From assembly GCA_014526335.1 (NCBI GenBank), contig JACTAT010000156.1, forward strand, positions 218,840 to 282,839: a stretch of DNA of 64,000 bases, given 5' to 3'. The notes under the pieces are model-generated. The model did no database searches. It worked only from the letters and a program-made list of their open reading frames with translations, and was not told the origin of the DNA. Position numbers and translations under genes: made by a program. The DNA is from Chrysaora quinquecirrha (lineage: Eukaryota; Cnidaria; Scyphozoa; Semaeostomeae; Pelagiidae). How positions within the stretch are numbered: the stretch's first letter is position 1; each line of letters opens with the position of its first letter. This document shows, in pieces, positions 48,901 through 58,014 of this stretch.

Positions 48901-51900
48901 ATATTAGCAAACTAAAAACATAGTTGTCTTTTGTGTTTTGCGCCGCGGTGTTTCTGTCTACTGTACCGATTGAGAAGGTCCGATTGAGAGACAGAAATAG
49001 CCAGAAATTTTTTAACCATTTTCTGCTTTTCATAACCAAAAGAGTCAAACATTGTGTTTGAGAGGCAAATCTCGAATTTTGAAACAACATTTGATCGATT
49101 AGCCAGGGCCTAAAAGATACAGGTGGACACAATTAACTAGGCGAAATGCATACCCGTGTAACTAGGTTTATTGCTACAACTTATTGCTAAGTCCTATGTA
49201 GATGTATTTCTTGTTCTGCTTCAAACGAAGCAGTTAATAATCAACTGCAACGGTGTCTCATTTTGGCACCAAGAAGTTGCCACATCATTAAAAGCCTTGA
49301 ATGCCAAACGATCGGGAAAGGCAATAAATTAAGAACGTCAAAAATACCAATTTTGGTTACCTTATGTTTGGAGGTGTTCTTTAAACCCCTTGTTTACCGA
49401 CGGGACTTATAAGTCCCGGCATGGGAAAAGAGCTGTGAAAAACTCCAGCTCCAAGGTACAGATTCCATTCGTAGACAGAGTAATACTTGGTCAAGACTTT
49501 CTCCCAGCTTTTCTTTTTCATAATGGCTGAATATTTCAACATTTTGTTCGGCCTAAATTGCTAATTTTCAGCCAGAAAAAATTTCGGCCAAATTATAAAG
49601 TAAAAAAGTGTTATTTTTCTGAAAGTAAACAACATAGTGAGGAAATTAAGTACTTTTTCTGCAGCTTTTTGAGTGCACTTTTATTTTATAATATGAAATG
49701 ATGGCAAGAATTAAGGTGGTAGCCATTATCAAGCCTAGGGCTTTTTGGGAAAAAATTCATAAAAAATCGCCCCTTCCCTCCTGAACATTTTTTCACCGAT
49801 TTTGTCTTATCTTCACACATATCTACCTTGCTGAGCGATTTCAGTAATGTTATCTTGAATATTTCTTATGGTGGTAACAAAGGGTTAAAAATCTCACTAA
49901 ATGCACCCCCGTGACTTAGTTAAGGAGGCATTGCAGCACCCTTAAAACAGAAACTTAAAAATTCGGAGTTTGGTAAAAGATAATTACTCAGCATTAGCAG
50001 TTGTGCAATTTAGAGTAGCACCAAAACAGAGCGACAACGTAAATCCATGCTTTTTGCCCATTCAGCGCATTTTAAAACGCTCAAGTGAAAAAAAACATCC
50101 AGGCCGAATGTTGTTCTTTTGCTTCTTTGCAAAACTTTTTTAAGCAAAAGTTAATCGTGATGAAAATACGGCCATATTACTTAGGCGTTATTGATTATAA
50201 ATGCTTCTTGCAAAGTCTTCTATTTATCGCTACAAACCTTGTCAGCCGCCAAGACATCTCTTGTGAATGAGTAAATGTTACCATTAGTACTGTATCTGAG
50301 TTTGAACTTGGCAATATAATTAACTGGGTAATTTGGATCTCCTTGTATGGCAATCCCAGTAATTTGTAAAGGCTTTCCCAAATCAACTTTTAGCCATTGA
50401 TTAAATTGTGCACTTGCTGCGGAACACCAACATCTGTTGTTGTTCAAGCGTGCTTCCTTTCCACTATGAGTGGCTGCATTAAAAGTTGTCGAATGTGTTA
50501 TTTGTTCATCCTCTATTATTCTTCTTTCCATTCCCAATGGGTTAAGACAAACTGAAAAAAGAACATGAATGGAATTGTTTTATCATTCTGGAACTAGGGA
50601 GTTAATCCAGCAAACTACATAGTTTTTAACCCCACCTGGACCGGGCTTTTAGTATCGTAGAACCGCAGGGGGGCTAAATTACCCGCCCTCCCATATATCT
50701 CACATATGGTAGAAGAAAAGGAAACTTGTCGAAAATATTATTGTACTCTTATTTTGTGGAGCGTTGATATCCAATGCATTATGACGTCATAGCGACAAAA
50801 TAATAATTTTTTCACTTGTGCCTTTCACTTGAATTTTTTTACTGATAATCACTAATAGACCAGCGTAAAACTCTTTTTCTCTGATAAAATTCAAAGCCGT
50901 TTTGCCACATTTAAAAAAGTTTCTAAGTATTCTAGTATGGAAAGTCTCGAATGCGCGGTAGAAAAGTGTCATTATTTTCCTTCACATAGGTTTCTTGCAG
51001 CAGTATCTAATGGCAAAGTATAACATAGTCAACATTACACTGATAAATAGAAAGAGAAATGAAATTAACATTGCTAGAACGTCGTACATTATGAATTGTG
51101 CTGATATCAACAAATTCTTAAAATAGATTCCTAATACATTTGAGAAAAAGGGTCCATTTTCTGGTCTAATCTTGAGTTGAGAATCTCTCTTGAGTTTCGG
51201 AAGATGAAAAAAGGTTACTCTTGGACAGTAAAGAAACTCTTAAAGAAAACTTAAGCTTTGTAAAAGCACCCAAAATTACGAAAAACTCCACGTTTTTCAT
51301 AAGAAAGTGGTTGATAAGAAAGAAATAGCTACTTGGCTCCTGAAAAAGTTAATTCATATCCACGAATGAATGTTGTGAATAGATTATTTCAGAAATTACT
51401 TTATCATGTTACATTACGTAATTACGTTATATAGATATGATACAGTAATCTTATTTTTGTCAATGTCATTTTTTTTGGCTTCAAGAATTTCTTTTTGTTT
51501 TAATCAAGACTCAAACCTGGGATTCCTTTCAAGGACAATCCGCGAGTCCGTTCAAGACAGGTTTTCACTTGTCGCAATTCACGTAAGATTCAGGGAAGTC
51601 AGAGACAATCCTGCTTCTTATGTTTCTGCATTCATTGTGTTCACACTTGTCGTGAGAGTCAGCGACTAACTTGTAGTACGCCAGCTGAAGATCAGATAAT
51701 GGCACCAATGAAGTGCAGTGTTTCGATTCTTTCAAATACTGTATGCGCAGTTTTCACAATCTTAGCAAGAAACTGGCTATCCGATTGATGCATTAAATCC
51801 TGTTCACCCTTGTCGTAATTCACGGACGAATCAGGGACGTTGGGGACATGATTTTTATGTTCGAACACATTGGAGTGTGGGGAGTGTCATTAGAGCCCTA

Positions 51901-53358
51901 GTCGGGGCCATTTGAGCCCATTTTGCAGTTGGTTTTTTTATTATTAAGTGAGAGATTATCATCATCATCGTCATGGTCGTGATTATTGTGATAATCATGA
52001 TAATCATGATCATAATCACTTTTGCTGCAGCTGTTGCACTGCTGGACATGGATTCATTTGTGAAATCATTGTTCCATTGTTGCAAATTCTTGCAAACACT
52101 CTTTGGTCAGCGTTGTACCGCCATCCTTCGCACATTGCGACAGCATTGCTATGTTTCACAATGGCGGCCTGCAAACGCCTTTGTCAATCTTGGGTCATGT
52201 GACAATGGTTCTTCTCAATCATAATAGCTCGCTTTCAGGATTATCATTGTTTACGTTAATAACGATGGCAACTTGCAACATTTGGTTTAGTTAATATCGA
52301 TAATATAGTCTGGGCGAAAGCGGCAATTTCAATACAGTTTTCAAAGCAAACCGTCATCATTATCATCGTCATCATTATCATCATCATCGTCGTCGTTATC
52401 ATAATTGTCATCATCTACATCGGAAGAAATGGGATCATTAGGGCCACCACCACAACCAACAAGCCTTATCACCACTACCACTAGACTACGATCACCACCA
52501 TCGCCATCATCAAGCAAGATCATCATCATCATTTCCAATCATCATCATCATCGTCATCAACAATATTGCTGGTGTGATGAGGTCTAGGGAATAGAGTAAG
52601 ATAACCACAACTACAACAAGCGTCATGATCGTCATTATCATCATGGTCATCATTGCCACCATCATCGTAACCACCATTATCGTCATTACCGTTATCATCG
52701 CTTCGTTGTGCATAAAACAAGTCTCTTATCATTTGACCGAAATAGCTGTAATTGAGCAGAGTCGTCCTTCGAACATTCCCATAGGGCCCCTATATTTCAA
52801 GTCGAACTCCTTTCTATTTGATGGACATGTCGGCGATGTCGGGGATGGCTTATGGAAAGACATCCATACTTTTCCTAACAAAAATAAGAAAGATTGTCAC
52901 CGATTTCCCTAATTCGTACTTGAATCACCGTAGGTACTGTTGTGGTGAGGTACAAAACCAAGGATACTAAAGAAATCAATCTGCTAATCTGGTTAACTTA
53001 TTTATAAGAAAGTGTTAAAAGAGTCTGAGCACCGCAATTTTGTCTTTGCTGAGAAAGCAAGACCGTTTGAGTATTGGGGTAGTTATGAAATTTCTTTTAA
53101 AACTTTCTTAAAAACAGCCTACTCCCTACATGCTTGGCCGCCAAAAATTTCTCATACAGTAGAACAATGAGTAACCTGTATAAGGAACACAAATAGCTTT
53201 TATTTACCAATAAATCTAAATAAATTAAGACGCAAAAGAGATCTACTTTTCTTTCAGGCATTGTGAAGCATCTACTCACAGTTTGTTGCAGCCTGGCTTT
53301 CCCAGTTGAACTTCAGCATGAACAATATAAGAATCCATGAAAATACGCCAGCAGCCAT
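33768..53358 (-). CDS. Secreted multi-domain protein: signal peptide, five F5/8 type C domains, Ig-like, FN3, FN3 (whole gene span)
   Basis: Fourteen exons on the - strand were assembled from splice sites and domain content. They encode a signal peptide, five discoidin (F5/8 type C) domains, one Ig-like domain and at least two fibronectin type III domains. Such combinations belong to extracellular adhesion, matrix or recognition proteins; F5/8C domains bind carbohydrate or lipid at cell surfaces. Each F5/8C domain is split in the same way: a long exon (about 300-340 bp) entered in phase 1 and left in phase 0, then a short one (about 145 bp) left in phase 1, so the gene grew by duplicating a two-exon cassette. 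No membrane segment or stop was found after the second FN3, so the 3' end may be missing. Three exons need single-base corrections in homopolymer runs. Introns carry several MITE-like elements. Confidence 0.85.
34320..34589. mobile_element. TA-flanked MITE in an intron
   Basis: A 270-bp element with terminal repeats CAATGCCTGCCA ... TGGCAGGCATTG flanked by TA on both sides (34318-34319 and 34590-34591). It also has an internal inverted pair with C- and G-runs (CCCCCCAAACAATGTTG / CAACATTGTTTGAGGGGGG). There is no coding capacity. TA duplication suggests a Tc1/mariner-related non-autonomous element. Confidence 0.75.
34592..36170. other. Intronic sequence, no exon identified
   Basis: AT-rich DNA between the two FN3 exons. 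It starts with a GGCCCTGGCCAAACCATTAAAC motif seen at the ends of other repeats in this gene. A missed small exon is possible because the phases of the two FN3 exons do not join cleanly. Confidence 0.4.
36170..36397 (-). CDS. Exon 13: fibronectin type III domain (first)
   Basis: It begins after a CCTTATAG acceptor and completes a Gly codon with the previous exon. FN3 features: KPQAPNGIQTSNITHTSAKL, then LTWNTS (B-strand Trp), VQNYKVSIKKK, and in other frames DGTEYTVK and ISAKAV (F and G strands). Two frame changes occur in the last 60 bp, each repaired by one more A in an A run (near 36229 and 36190). The exact 3' splice boundary is uncertain; the low coordinate is the end of recognisable domain sequence. 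Confidence 0.7.
36398..38492. other. Intron, nothing recognised
   Basis: AT-rich intron between the Ig-like and first FN3 exons. Short frames on both strands have no domain or splice support. Confidence 0.5.
38493..38876 (-). CDS. Exon 12: immunoglobulin-like domain
   Basis: A 384-bp exon (acceptor TTTTCCAG, donor ATAG|GTAAGT) joined in phase 1 on both sides. It encodes a beta-sandwich-like sequence: VSLSLSSSSVTIKRGNSSAV, then TCSGRGQEG (first Cys) and CSLVYADIPALGNSKSFNVT (later Cys) ending in VTVVDL. Extra cysteines (SCSVIDAV, AQCQQTIEC) suggest additional disulphides. No close family is recognised beyond an Ig-like fold, which is inferred from strand pattern and cysteine placement. Confidence 0.65.
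39574..40709 (-). CDS. Exons 10-11: fifth F5/8 type C domain (divergent)
   Basis: The long exon 40709-40372 (acceptor TTGTTAAG, donor TGG|GTAAGT) starts with GCFKRIDIESSAKIANSL and contains PWIQLCLTSANTISAFIIQG, the usual WIQ.DL...I..I..QG core of discoidin domains, although the conserved Asp is replaced. The short exon 39724-39574 (acceptor AACAG, donor ACAG|GTATTG) supplies FFVTPTDRYG, FPIAIVAKCIRINI and LRWEVLGC, the closing strand and Cys. It is the most divergent of the five, lacking the CW.A-type stretch of domains 1 and 2. Confidence 0.8.
41452..42377 (-). CDS. Exons 8-9: fourth F5/8 type C domain
   Basis: The long exon 42377-42079 (acceptor TATAATAG, donor AAG|GTAAGC) reads CSASFGMVAGESSAYEPMIS, then FFMYDLGEDKQINGIAIQGN and VQYGSTLSSLTTF. 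The short exon 41596-41452 (acceptor TTCATAAAG, donor TCAG|GTATTG) gives EFLGCSSRYLVVYNWFPAEI, TIRYLKIIPI and CLRLNVFGC. Phases 1-0-1 are kept. Its start resembles a signal peptide if read from an upstream Met, but the splice acceptor and the conserved Cys-x(n)-GM start argue for an internal exon. Confidence 0.85.
43689..44469 (-). CDS. Exons 6-7: third F5/8 type C domain
   Basis: The long exon 44469-44141 (acceptor CTTTTTCAG, donor AAG|GTAAGG) contains DDSRFHAYASTEWASGRYYP, FWFKVDLGRIMLVNGIATQG and FPDYKLEFI. The short exon 43838-43689 (donor CAAG|GTATGG) contains GNTNNMGVKFNLL, SARYIQFLEYTKPPHSDYTM and RVEIYGRP. Starting in the required phase 0, the short exon shifts frame after five bases; one extra C in the CC pair at about 43832 restores it. 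The opening and final Cys typical of this fold are not evident. Confidence 0.82.
45551..47559 (-). CDS. Exons 4-5: second F5/8 type C domain
   Basis: The long exon 47559-47255 (acceptor ATTCTAG, donor AAG|GTAGCT) reads VCNQGLGIEYGASLPPFVLL, SCWCANTNAASEYIQLNFGA, TITGIAVQGSPTTQSWVNDF. The short exon 45692-45551 (acceptor TTCCATAG, donor TCCG|GTAACA) reads LFNGNNNQNATVVNWFKN, LRAKFVRVKPKTYHGDKCM and RIEIIGCN. It is a textbook discoidin domain bounded by Cys at both ends, with phases 1-0-1. Confidence 0.87.
46364..46576 (+). pseudogene. Retroelement polyprotein C-terminal fragment
   Basis: A 70-codon frame, ending in a stop, encodes ECDLFVKNLANKLATK, then VVMSWLRTRLSFEIMKSALL and CVRGSRAPF. The same tail, on the other strand, lies at 57445-57720. 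I recognise this motif series (LA.K....Y..V..W.R..LSF...K.ALLC.RGSR) as the end of reverse-transcriptase-type polyproteins common in cnidarian genomes; that identification is from memory. Only the 3' end is present, inside intron 4 of the discoidin gene in antisense orientation. Confidence 0.6.
46899..47105 (+). pseudogene. LINE-type reverse transcriptase C-terminal remnant
   Basis: The frame encodes MDRRRID followed by DIALRKMQYFGHTSRRAGLE and DRKRRGRH. This matches the well-known tail of non-LTR retrotransposon proteins, where R.LQYFGH..RR.GLE is followed by a basic RRGR stretch. The upstream catalytic part is absent, so it is a 5'-truncated dead copy. It is antisense to the discoidin gene and ends just before its exon 4. 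Confidence 0.6.
48054..50551 (-). CDS. Exons 2-3: first F5/8 type C domain
   Basis: The long exon 50551-50238 (acceptor TTTTTTCAG, donor AAG|GTTTGT) begins CLNPLGMERRIIEDEQITHS, followed by RCWCSAASAQFNQWLKVDLG, QITGIAIQGDPNYPVNYIAK and KLRYS. The short exon 48204-48054 (acceptor TTTCTAG, donor TATG|GTGAGT) gives EYIGATGQNQLIKRSFESK, FAARYVEFQATQRAPLGLT and VRFELYGCS. It is a canonical discoidin domain, joined to the signal-peptide exon by a matching phase-1 junction. Confidence 0.88.
48600..49115. mobile_element. Intronic repeat with inverted GGCCCTG/CAGGGCC ends
   Basis: The left end reads GGCCTGCCCAAACGATTATTG and the right end reads TTTGATCGATTAGCCAGGGCC, roughly inverted copies. Inside are several AAACATTGTTTGTCAAA and AAGGTCC(A/G)ATTGAGA pieces in both orientations. 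Similar termini occur near 40937 and 34592 in other introns of the same gene. It is probably a non-autonomous DNA transposon family; the boundaries are approximate. Confidence 0.45.
49116..50237. other. Intron, nothing recognised
   Basis: AT-rich intronic DNA. It contains a perfect GGGACTTATAAGTCCC palindrome near 49403 but no exon or complete repeat element that I could identify. Confidence 0.4.
50552..53279. other. First intron, no exon found
   Basis: A 2.7-kb intron separating the signal-peptide exon from the first discoidin exon. It holds the ATC/ATG-rich low-complexity tract listed separately; otherwise no gene-like content was seen. Confidence 0.5.
51950..52715. repeat. (CAT/ATG)n-rich low-complexity tract
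   Basis: Long interrupted runs of ATCATC, GTCATC and their complements, densest at 51955-52020, 52350-52420 and 52500-52700. They create artificial Asp-rich or His-rich open frames on both strands. The tract is a trinucleotide-type simple repeat within the first intron of the discoidin gene. Confidence 0.85.
53280..53358 (-). CDS. Exon 1: signal peptide of the discoidin-domain protein
   Basis: ATG at 53358 in a good context (CGAGATGG) opens 26 codons, MAAGVFSWILILFMLKFNWE and onward, with a hydrophobic core at residues 5-16, followed by SQA near the likely cleavage site. The exon ends T|GTGAGT in phase 1 and completes a Phe codon with exon 2, leading straight into the first discoidin Cys. 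This fixes the start of the secreted protein. Confidence 0.8.
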
Positions 53359-55859
53359 CTCGATGAATGTTCGGAATCTTCGTACTTAAATCAATTACAA
53401 GTTTCCTTTACAACTTTTCCTTTACAAGTTTTCTTAGCGGATACGTTTCTATAGCATAACATCAGATACAACTAAAACTCAAGCAAGCAACCGACTGACA
53501 ACTTTCGACTGCAGCAAACAGGGAAGTTATTGCTAGAATCCAGAAGGCGCGCGTAGCCGTGCACGTCGCGTTAAGAAGTTTTTGTTTCAGAAAATCCTTT
53601 CATTTGCAAGACCCTATTGTGCTGAAATATTGCATCTATGCTATTCTTTATCTATTTCTCATTTTGCTATCATAAAACATGGAATTTGAAATATTGGAAT
53701 GGTCTATTGGAATGCAAGAACTTTGAAAAACAACAACAATTTCTTGTATCGAGGCTTTTTGTATGTAAGTATGAAGTTTCTGCTTTCAAATGCTGTAATT
53801 TTGTGAATGCTCTACTATTGGAGCATTCGTATACTCCTGAAACAATAAAAGAAGTAAAGAAAGGAGCAAAAATCACGAATTTAAATGGGTTTCTTATTGC
53901 TTCTACGCATTAAATCTTAATGTTGTGACAGTGGACTTCGTAAGAACATGTATTTTGGTATTTTAAAGATTACTTTCTATCTCAACAAGCATGATGATGT
54001 CCATGTACAGCTCTGAGTTTTTGAATAATCAAGCATTTTAGAGCCTAGGGCGTTAAAGCCATCTGGAAGATAAATAAAAAACCATGGTGTTGAAATAAAC
54101 GAGGGGTTGCTCTTGAATATTTTTGCAATCATTTAAAACTTTTTTAGTCCTTTAGTCGCTGACAAGCGAGATGCCCAAATCCTGCGATGGGTAATCCTAT
54201 GGCAGCTAATTCCATCTGACTTCCTCGCGTCACAGGTCAACTCAGCCTTCCATCCCTCCCTCCTCTGGTAGATAAATGAACACCGGATACTTCCAGGACA
54301 ATTGTTGAGCAGCCGACGATACGGGTTCCTCCCATCGCTTTTGTATGTGTGTGCCTATGGCAATACTGAATAATCGCCACTCCCCGCTTGTTAATTTTTT
54401 GAAAATTGTTACAGCCCCCCTCCTCTCTTATTCCAACCCCCATTTATCATTTGAGCGCTATTTGCTGAAATAGATAAATGTTTGGGTAACCTTACCCCCG
54501 TCTAAGTTGTTACGTAATATAGATCGTATCCAAGTAACCACAAGAAGTGTTCTCTTTTGAGTTTCGACTCTGGCTACATAAATTCATATTTCCATAAATG
54601 TTCGTTTTGATGACCCCTTTTATTCCACAACACCTCCCGTTTATTAAATTTCCAAACTTTTTTCAAGCCCCATCCTCCTGTTATTCGGTACTCCAGAGTA
54701 GAATAGGTCATAAGGATGGATTATGTTATAAGAAATTCCCTGTCTATACTGATCAAAGTCAAGTACACCCTCGGGCCTATGAAAGATTCATGTATAAGGT
54801 TTGATTGTTGTTAGGACCAATGAGATGGTTACTTTCTTCATCGCAAATTCTGACGGATACTAGTAGGACAGTGCTGTTTTTTAACAACTCAACCTTATCC
54901 GATCTCCTATGAAAAAACCCAACCTGAAACATGATTTTGAAATAGTACAACCTTACTTGATAATATTAAAATATTAACTCGAGTTATTAATGTTTTGACA
55001 AGAGGCATTACAACCCCCCCCCCCAACTAAATGTGTGTAGTAGGAACAGCTACTTCGTGTACATGTAACGCATTCTATCGCATTCATTCTAACGTATTCT
55101 ATCGAGTTATGATCTTTCTTTGCCTTCTATCTATTACGCAAGTACTTGTACGTCATAGTGACTAGAACTTTCTGTTACAACATAGTTGCATGTAAAGTTC
55201 CTATCTGCGCAATAAATCATGTGACTTGTAAATACTTTAACTAGAAACCTTATACCTAGCCAGTCAATCAACTTGAATAAGAAAATGGAGAGTCGTCTCT
55301 GGCAAAGTATGAACTAAGGAACTAAATATATAGGAGGAAATACATGTAAATCTCGTTATATAAAATTAAATTTTTCGAAATTTTAAAACAAATCACAATG
55401 TCTAAATTGTTGGCCATCGTCGACATCGATATTCGTTTTTCGCTAGGAAGACACCGAAATCAGATAAACTGAGTTTGCCACAGTTCATTAGTTTTGTTAT
55501 GATTAAAGGACTGTGTTCTATAGATATTAGTTGATGAGAATTCCCGGAACATCCCCCACCCAGGTTAGTTTAAGCCCCCCCACCTCTTACTGTAAGTACC
55601 TAGGAGTAACACTTTGAATTTATAATACGATTTATACATCAATAAAAGAAGAATACAATTGACCCTGTTCCACAAGGGGGGGGGGCAAATTTGCCTCCCA
55701 CTGAAAGTTTTTCTCAAATTAATCTTGTAATATTAACTTTGATGAACCAAAACTATCTGACAATTAATTTTTATATTTAAGAAACCTGGAAAAAAATTGA
55801 GAACAATAGTCAAGACCGGGGGTCACCACCGTAATTTTGTTGACTCTTTGTTGACGGTA
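53359..55859. other. Intergenic/upstream region, no gene seen
   Basis: Probably contains the 5' UTR and promoter of the discoidin gene near its lower end. AT-rich, with a C-run near 55017 and scattered C-rich repeat remnants. No coding exon was recognised. Confidence 0.45.
54370..54705. repeat. Diverged relative of the 21137 MITE (tentative)
   Basis: Two stretches (CCCCGCTTGTTAATTTTTTG near 54382, and CCCGTTTATTAAATTTCC with TTTTTTCAAGCCCC near 54636) match the interior pattern of the MITE at 21137-21458 (CCCCGCTTATTAATTTTTG and ACTTATTAAATTTTTCAA). Terminal repeats are no longer recognisable, so the borders are approximate. Confidence 0.35.
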
Positions 55860-56087
55860 TCACCACCTCCAGCATCGAAAGGCAGTTGCACAATGAATCC
55901 CCCCTGGAATTGTAGCTCCTATAAGCTTCTTGCATCTCTCCTTTCTTCTATCTGCAATTTCTTGCTTTTGTCCATTTGGTTCAAGTGAAAAGTCGTCGGA
56001 CAAGCCCAGGAACATGTCATGCACTGTATCTTTTACTTGGTCTGCACTTAGGTGGATTGAAATGCTCATTGCTTTTGAACGGTTTAT
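55860..56087 (-). CDS. Unassigned open frame, possible exon
   Basis: From just after a stop at about 56090, a frame of about 75 codons reads HLSADQVKDTVHDMFLGLSD, then QEIADRRKERCKKLIGATIP, and ends at a stop by a possible donor (AG|GTGGTG). Amphipathic, protein-like composition and a TTTTCAG acceptor about 20 bp upstream are mildly supportive. The product is not recognised, and a transposon fragment or chance are equally possible. Confidence 0.2.
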   Translation of the reverse strand: MNRSKAMSISIHLSADQVKDTVHDMFLGLSDDFSLEPNGQKQEIADRRKERCKKLIGATIPGGIHCATAFRCWRW

Positions 56088-56109
56088 CTGGGCATTGAAA
56101 CACTATGTG

Positions 56110-57440
56110 TGAATCCTGAAAATTAATGATGTAGGCAAATCAATGAAATGTGGATAAGGAATGAGCACTGAGCAATGAATAAGGAATAATGTGCAATTAA
56201 GAACAAGGCATCTATTCCAGCGATTTTCTAATTGGACAACTCTAGTGCTTTCATTTTTACTCCGAAAACAATCTCTGTACACGTTTTTTTCCATAAGAAA
56301 CTCTTTCCCATTCTTATCTTCATCGAGTTTCTCCTTCTTATAATTCTTTTTGCATCAAGTTTGGCTCTTGAGTCTTGGACAATCTAATTCTGGGTGTGCA
56401 CAGGGCGTTCCTTTTCCCAATTGTCACTCGCATTTTTAAAATCTCGCTTCTCGGTGACACCCCAATTTCTTTCTTTTGAGGACTGATACACCACAATTTA
56501 TTTTCCACATTTCTTAACCCATGGAAATTACCCCCTGGGTTTATTATTGTTTTGTCTCACTTGCAATGCTTTGGAAAGATACTATTTTCTCTTTCATTTT
56601 TTCTTACTCCTGGAATGGAAGCTACATTGTGTAGCAGAAGATTGGATTCTTCTATTCATTACACGTAATTCAGATTTCAGAGTTTCTTAAATATCAATAC
56701 TCCTGATATATTTGATGTTTTGAATGTTTTTTCAAATTTTTGGCCACTCGGCTTTGAAAGTCGGGGTTTCTTATAACAAGTTTGTGACAAAAATGTATTA
56801 TTATAAATAAATCTATGTATCAGAATGTGTTGTTTTACTAGACCACGCATAGTTATTACACGCATGTTAATCTGGTTGAATAACATCAAAAGTTGCACTG
56901 AACGCAATTTTGGCACCACAAATTTTAGAAATTGAGCGCCAAAAAATTCCGAGCTTCCTCGCAGGTCCGGTTAATTTCACACCTTTCGATCCGACCTTTG
57001 CAATAAATAGGCAAAAAACCCGCATTTCTCATTGCCCGATGATGGGAGACGGATCTCTCCCGAAACGTTGCCCAACTAAATACCAAATGCTTGTCATGAT
57101 AAGTGGTGACTATCATGTCTAATTCGGTGTCCTGTCTTTCTTCGAATTAATCTTGTCGGTTCTCCTTCTTGCTCTTCTTGGTAAGGGTTCCAATTGTAGT
57201 CTGTGCAAGGGAACAGCTGTAGCTAGTAGAGCTAGTTACAAAGTATCACCAATACCACAAAATATTGTAGTTTAAAACGTTAGTATTTCGATTAAAAAAA
57301 AACTGTAACAAATATAATAAATATAAACACTAAAAACAAGAGACAAGTAAAAGAATAGTAAGTAAAAATTATGAAACCGGGGGGATATGCTTGGTACCTC
57401 CTATTGAGGGCGAGACAAACAAAACATTCATTTTAGGGTA
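56110..57440. other. No gene seen
   Basis: AT-rich sequence with no convincing exon. A GATGATGGGAGACGG...CTCCCGAAACG stretch near 57040 resembles tails commonly seen next to invertebrate retroelements, but it is too short to classify. Confidence 0.4.
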
Positions 57441-57444
57441 AAAA

Positions 57445-57720
57445 TTAAAGTCCAGCTTCAATGCAAGCAACAGTAAAGTCTTCAACGATGTTAGTGGAAT
57501 GTGTATTTATAGCTCGACTGCCTCTCAAACAGAGAAGTGCAGCTTTCACAATAATAAAAGATAGTCTACAACGTATCCAAGTTAACACTTTTTCGTATCT
57601 ATCATTCGTTTTCGATGCTATTTTACTTGCTAAATGTTTATAAAAAACTTTGCATTCGTTTCCTAAGCCACCCGATGTAGAATATACTAGGGGAGTAAAC
57701 GTTCCGTGTTCGATGTTCAT
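57445..57720 (-). pseudogene. Retroelement polyprotein C-terminal fragment
   Basis: A 91-codon frame reads IEHGTFTPLVYSTSGGLGNE, CKVFYKHLASKIASK, VLTWIRCRLSFIIVKAALLC, LRGSRA and ends at a stop. It is a longer version of the fragment at 46364-46576 and the typical terminus of reverse-transcriptase-type retroelement polyproteins in cnidarians (recognised from memory). No catalytic domain is present upstream, so it is a truncated copy. Confidence 0.65.
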
Positions 57721-57835
57721 GATTCTCTCGTTATATTTTCGTTTCTTTTCCTGTTCATGTCTTCGATAAAGTTACAAATGGGAGATAAAGACTGAAATTA
57801 AGCAAGTCATTGCACGAATCTGCCATCAATACAAA

Positions 57836-58014
57836 CTAGCCCATGCCCGTCTCTGACCACCGCCTCAGAGGACCTCCGCCTCAAGGACCTCACCTAAACA
57901 AACTCTGCCTCTCTACTTAGCTCCTATTTTATAAAATTTAGTATTTGTCCTTGGTCCTAGTGCCAATTCAAGTTCTGTTCCTCTGCTTTAGTCCAAGGTC
58001 CTTAGTCCACAATA
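57836..58014 (+). repeat. Leader of the 51-bp repeat block, copy 1
   Basis: Starts with GCCCATGCCCGTCTCTGACC and short CCTC(A)AGGACCTC repeats, then CCTTGGTCCTAGTGCCAATT. The same leader precedes each later block at about 59370, 60977 and 62380. It is the first element of a higher-order repeat. Confidence 0.8.

Noticed and set aside
49395..49420. Possible regulatory palindrome GGGACTTATAAGTCCC
   Set aside because: It is a single occurrence deep in an intron with no supporting context.
52341..52732. Asp-rich and His-rich proteins on both strands
   Set aside because: They are translations of the CAT/ATG simple repeat and have no other sequence content.
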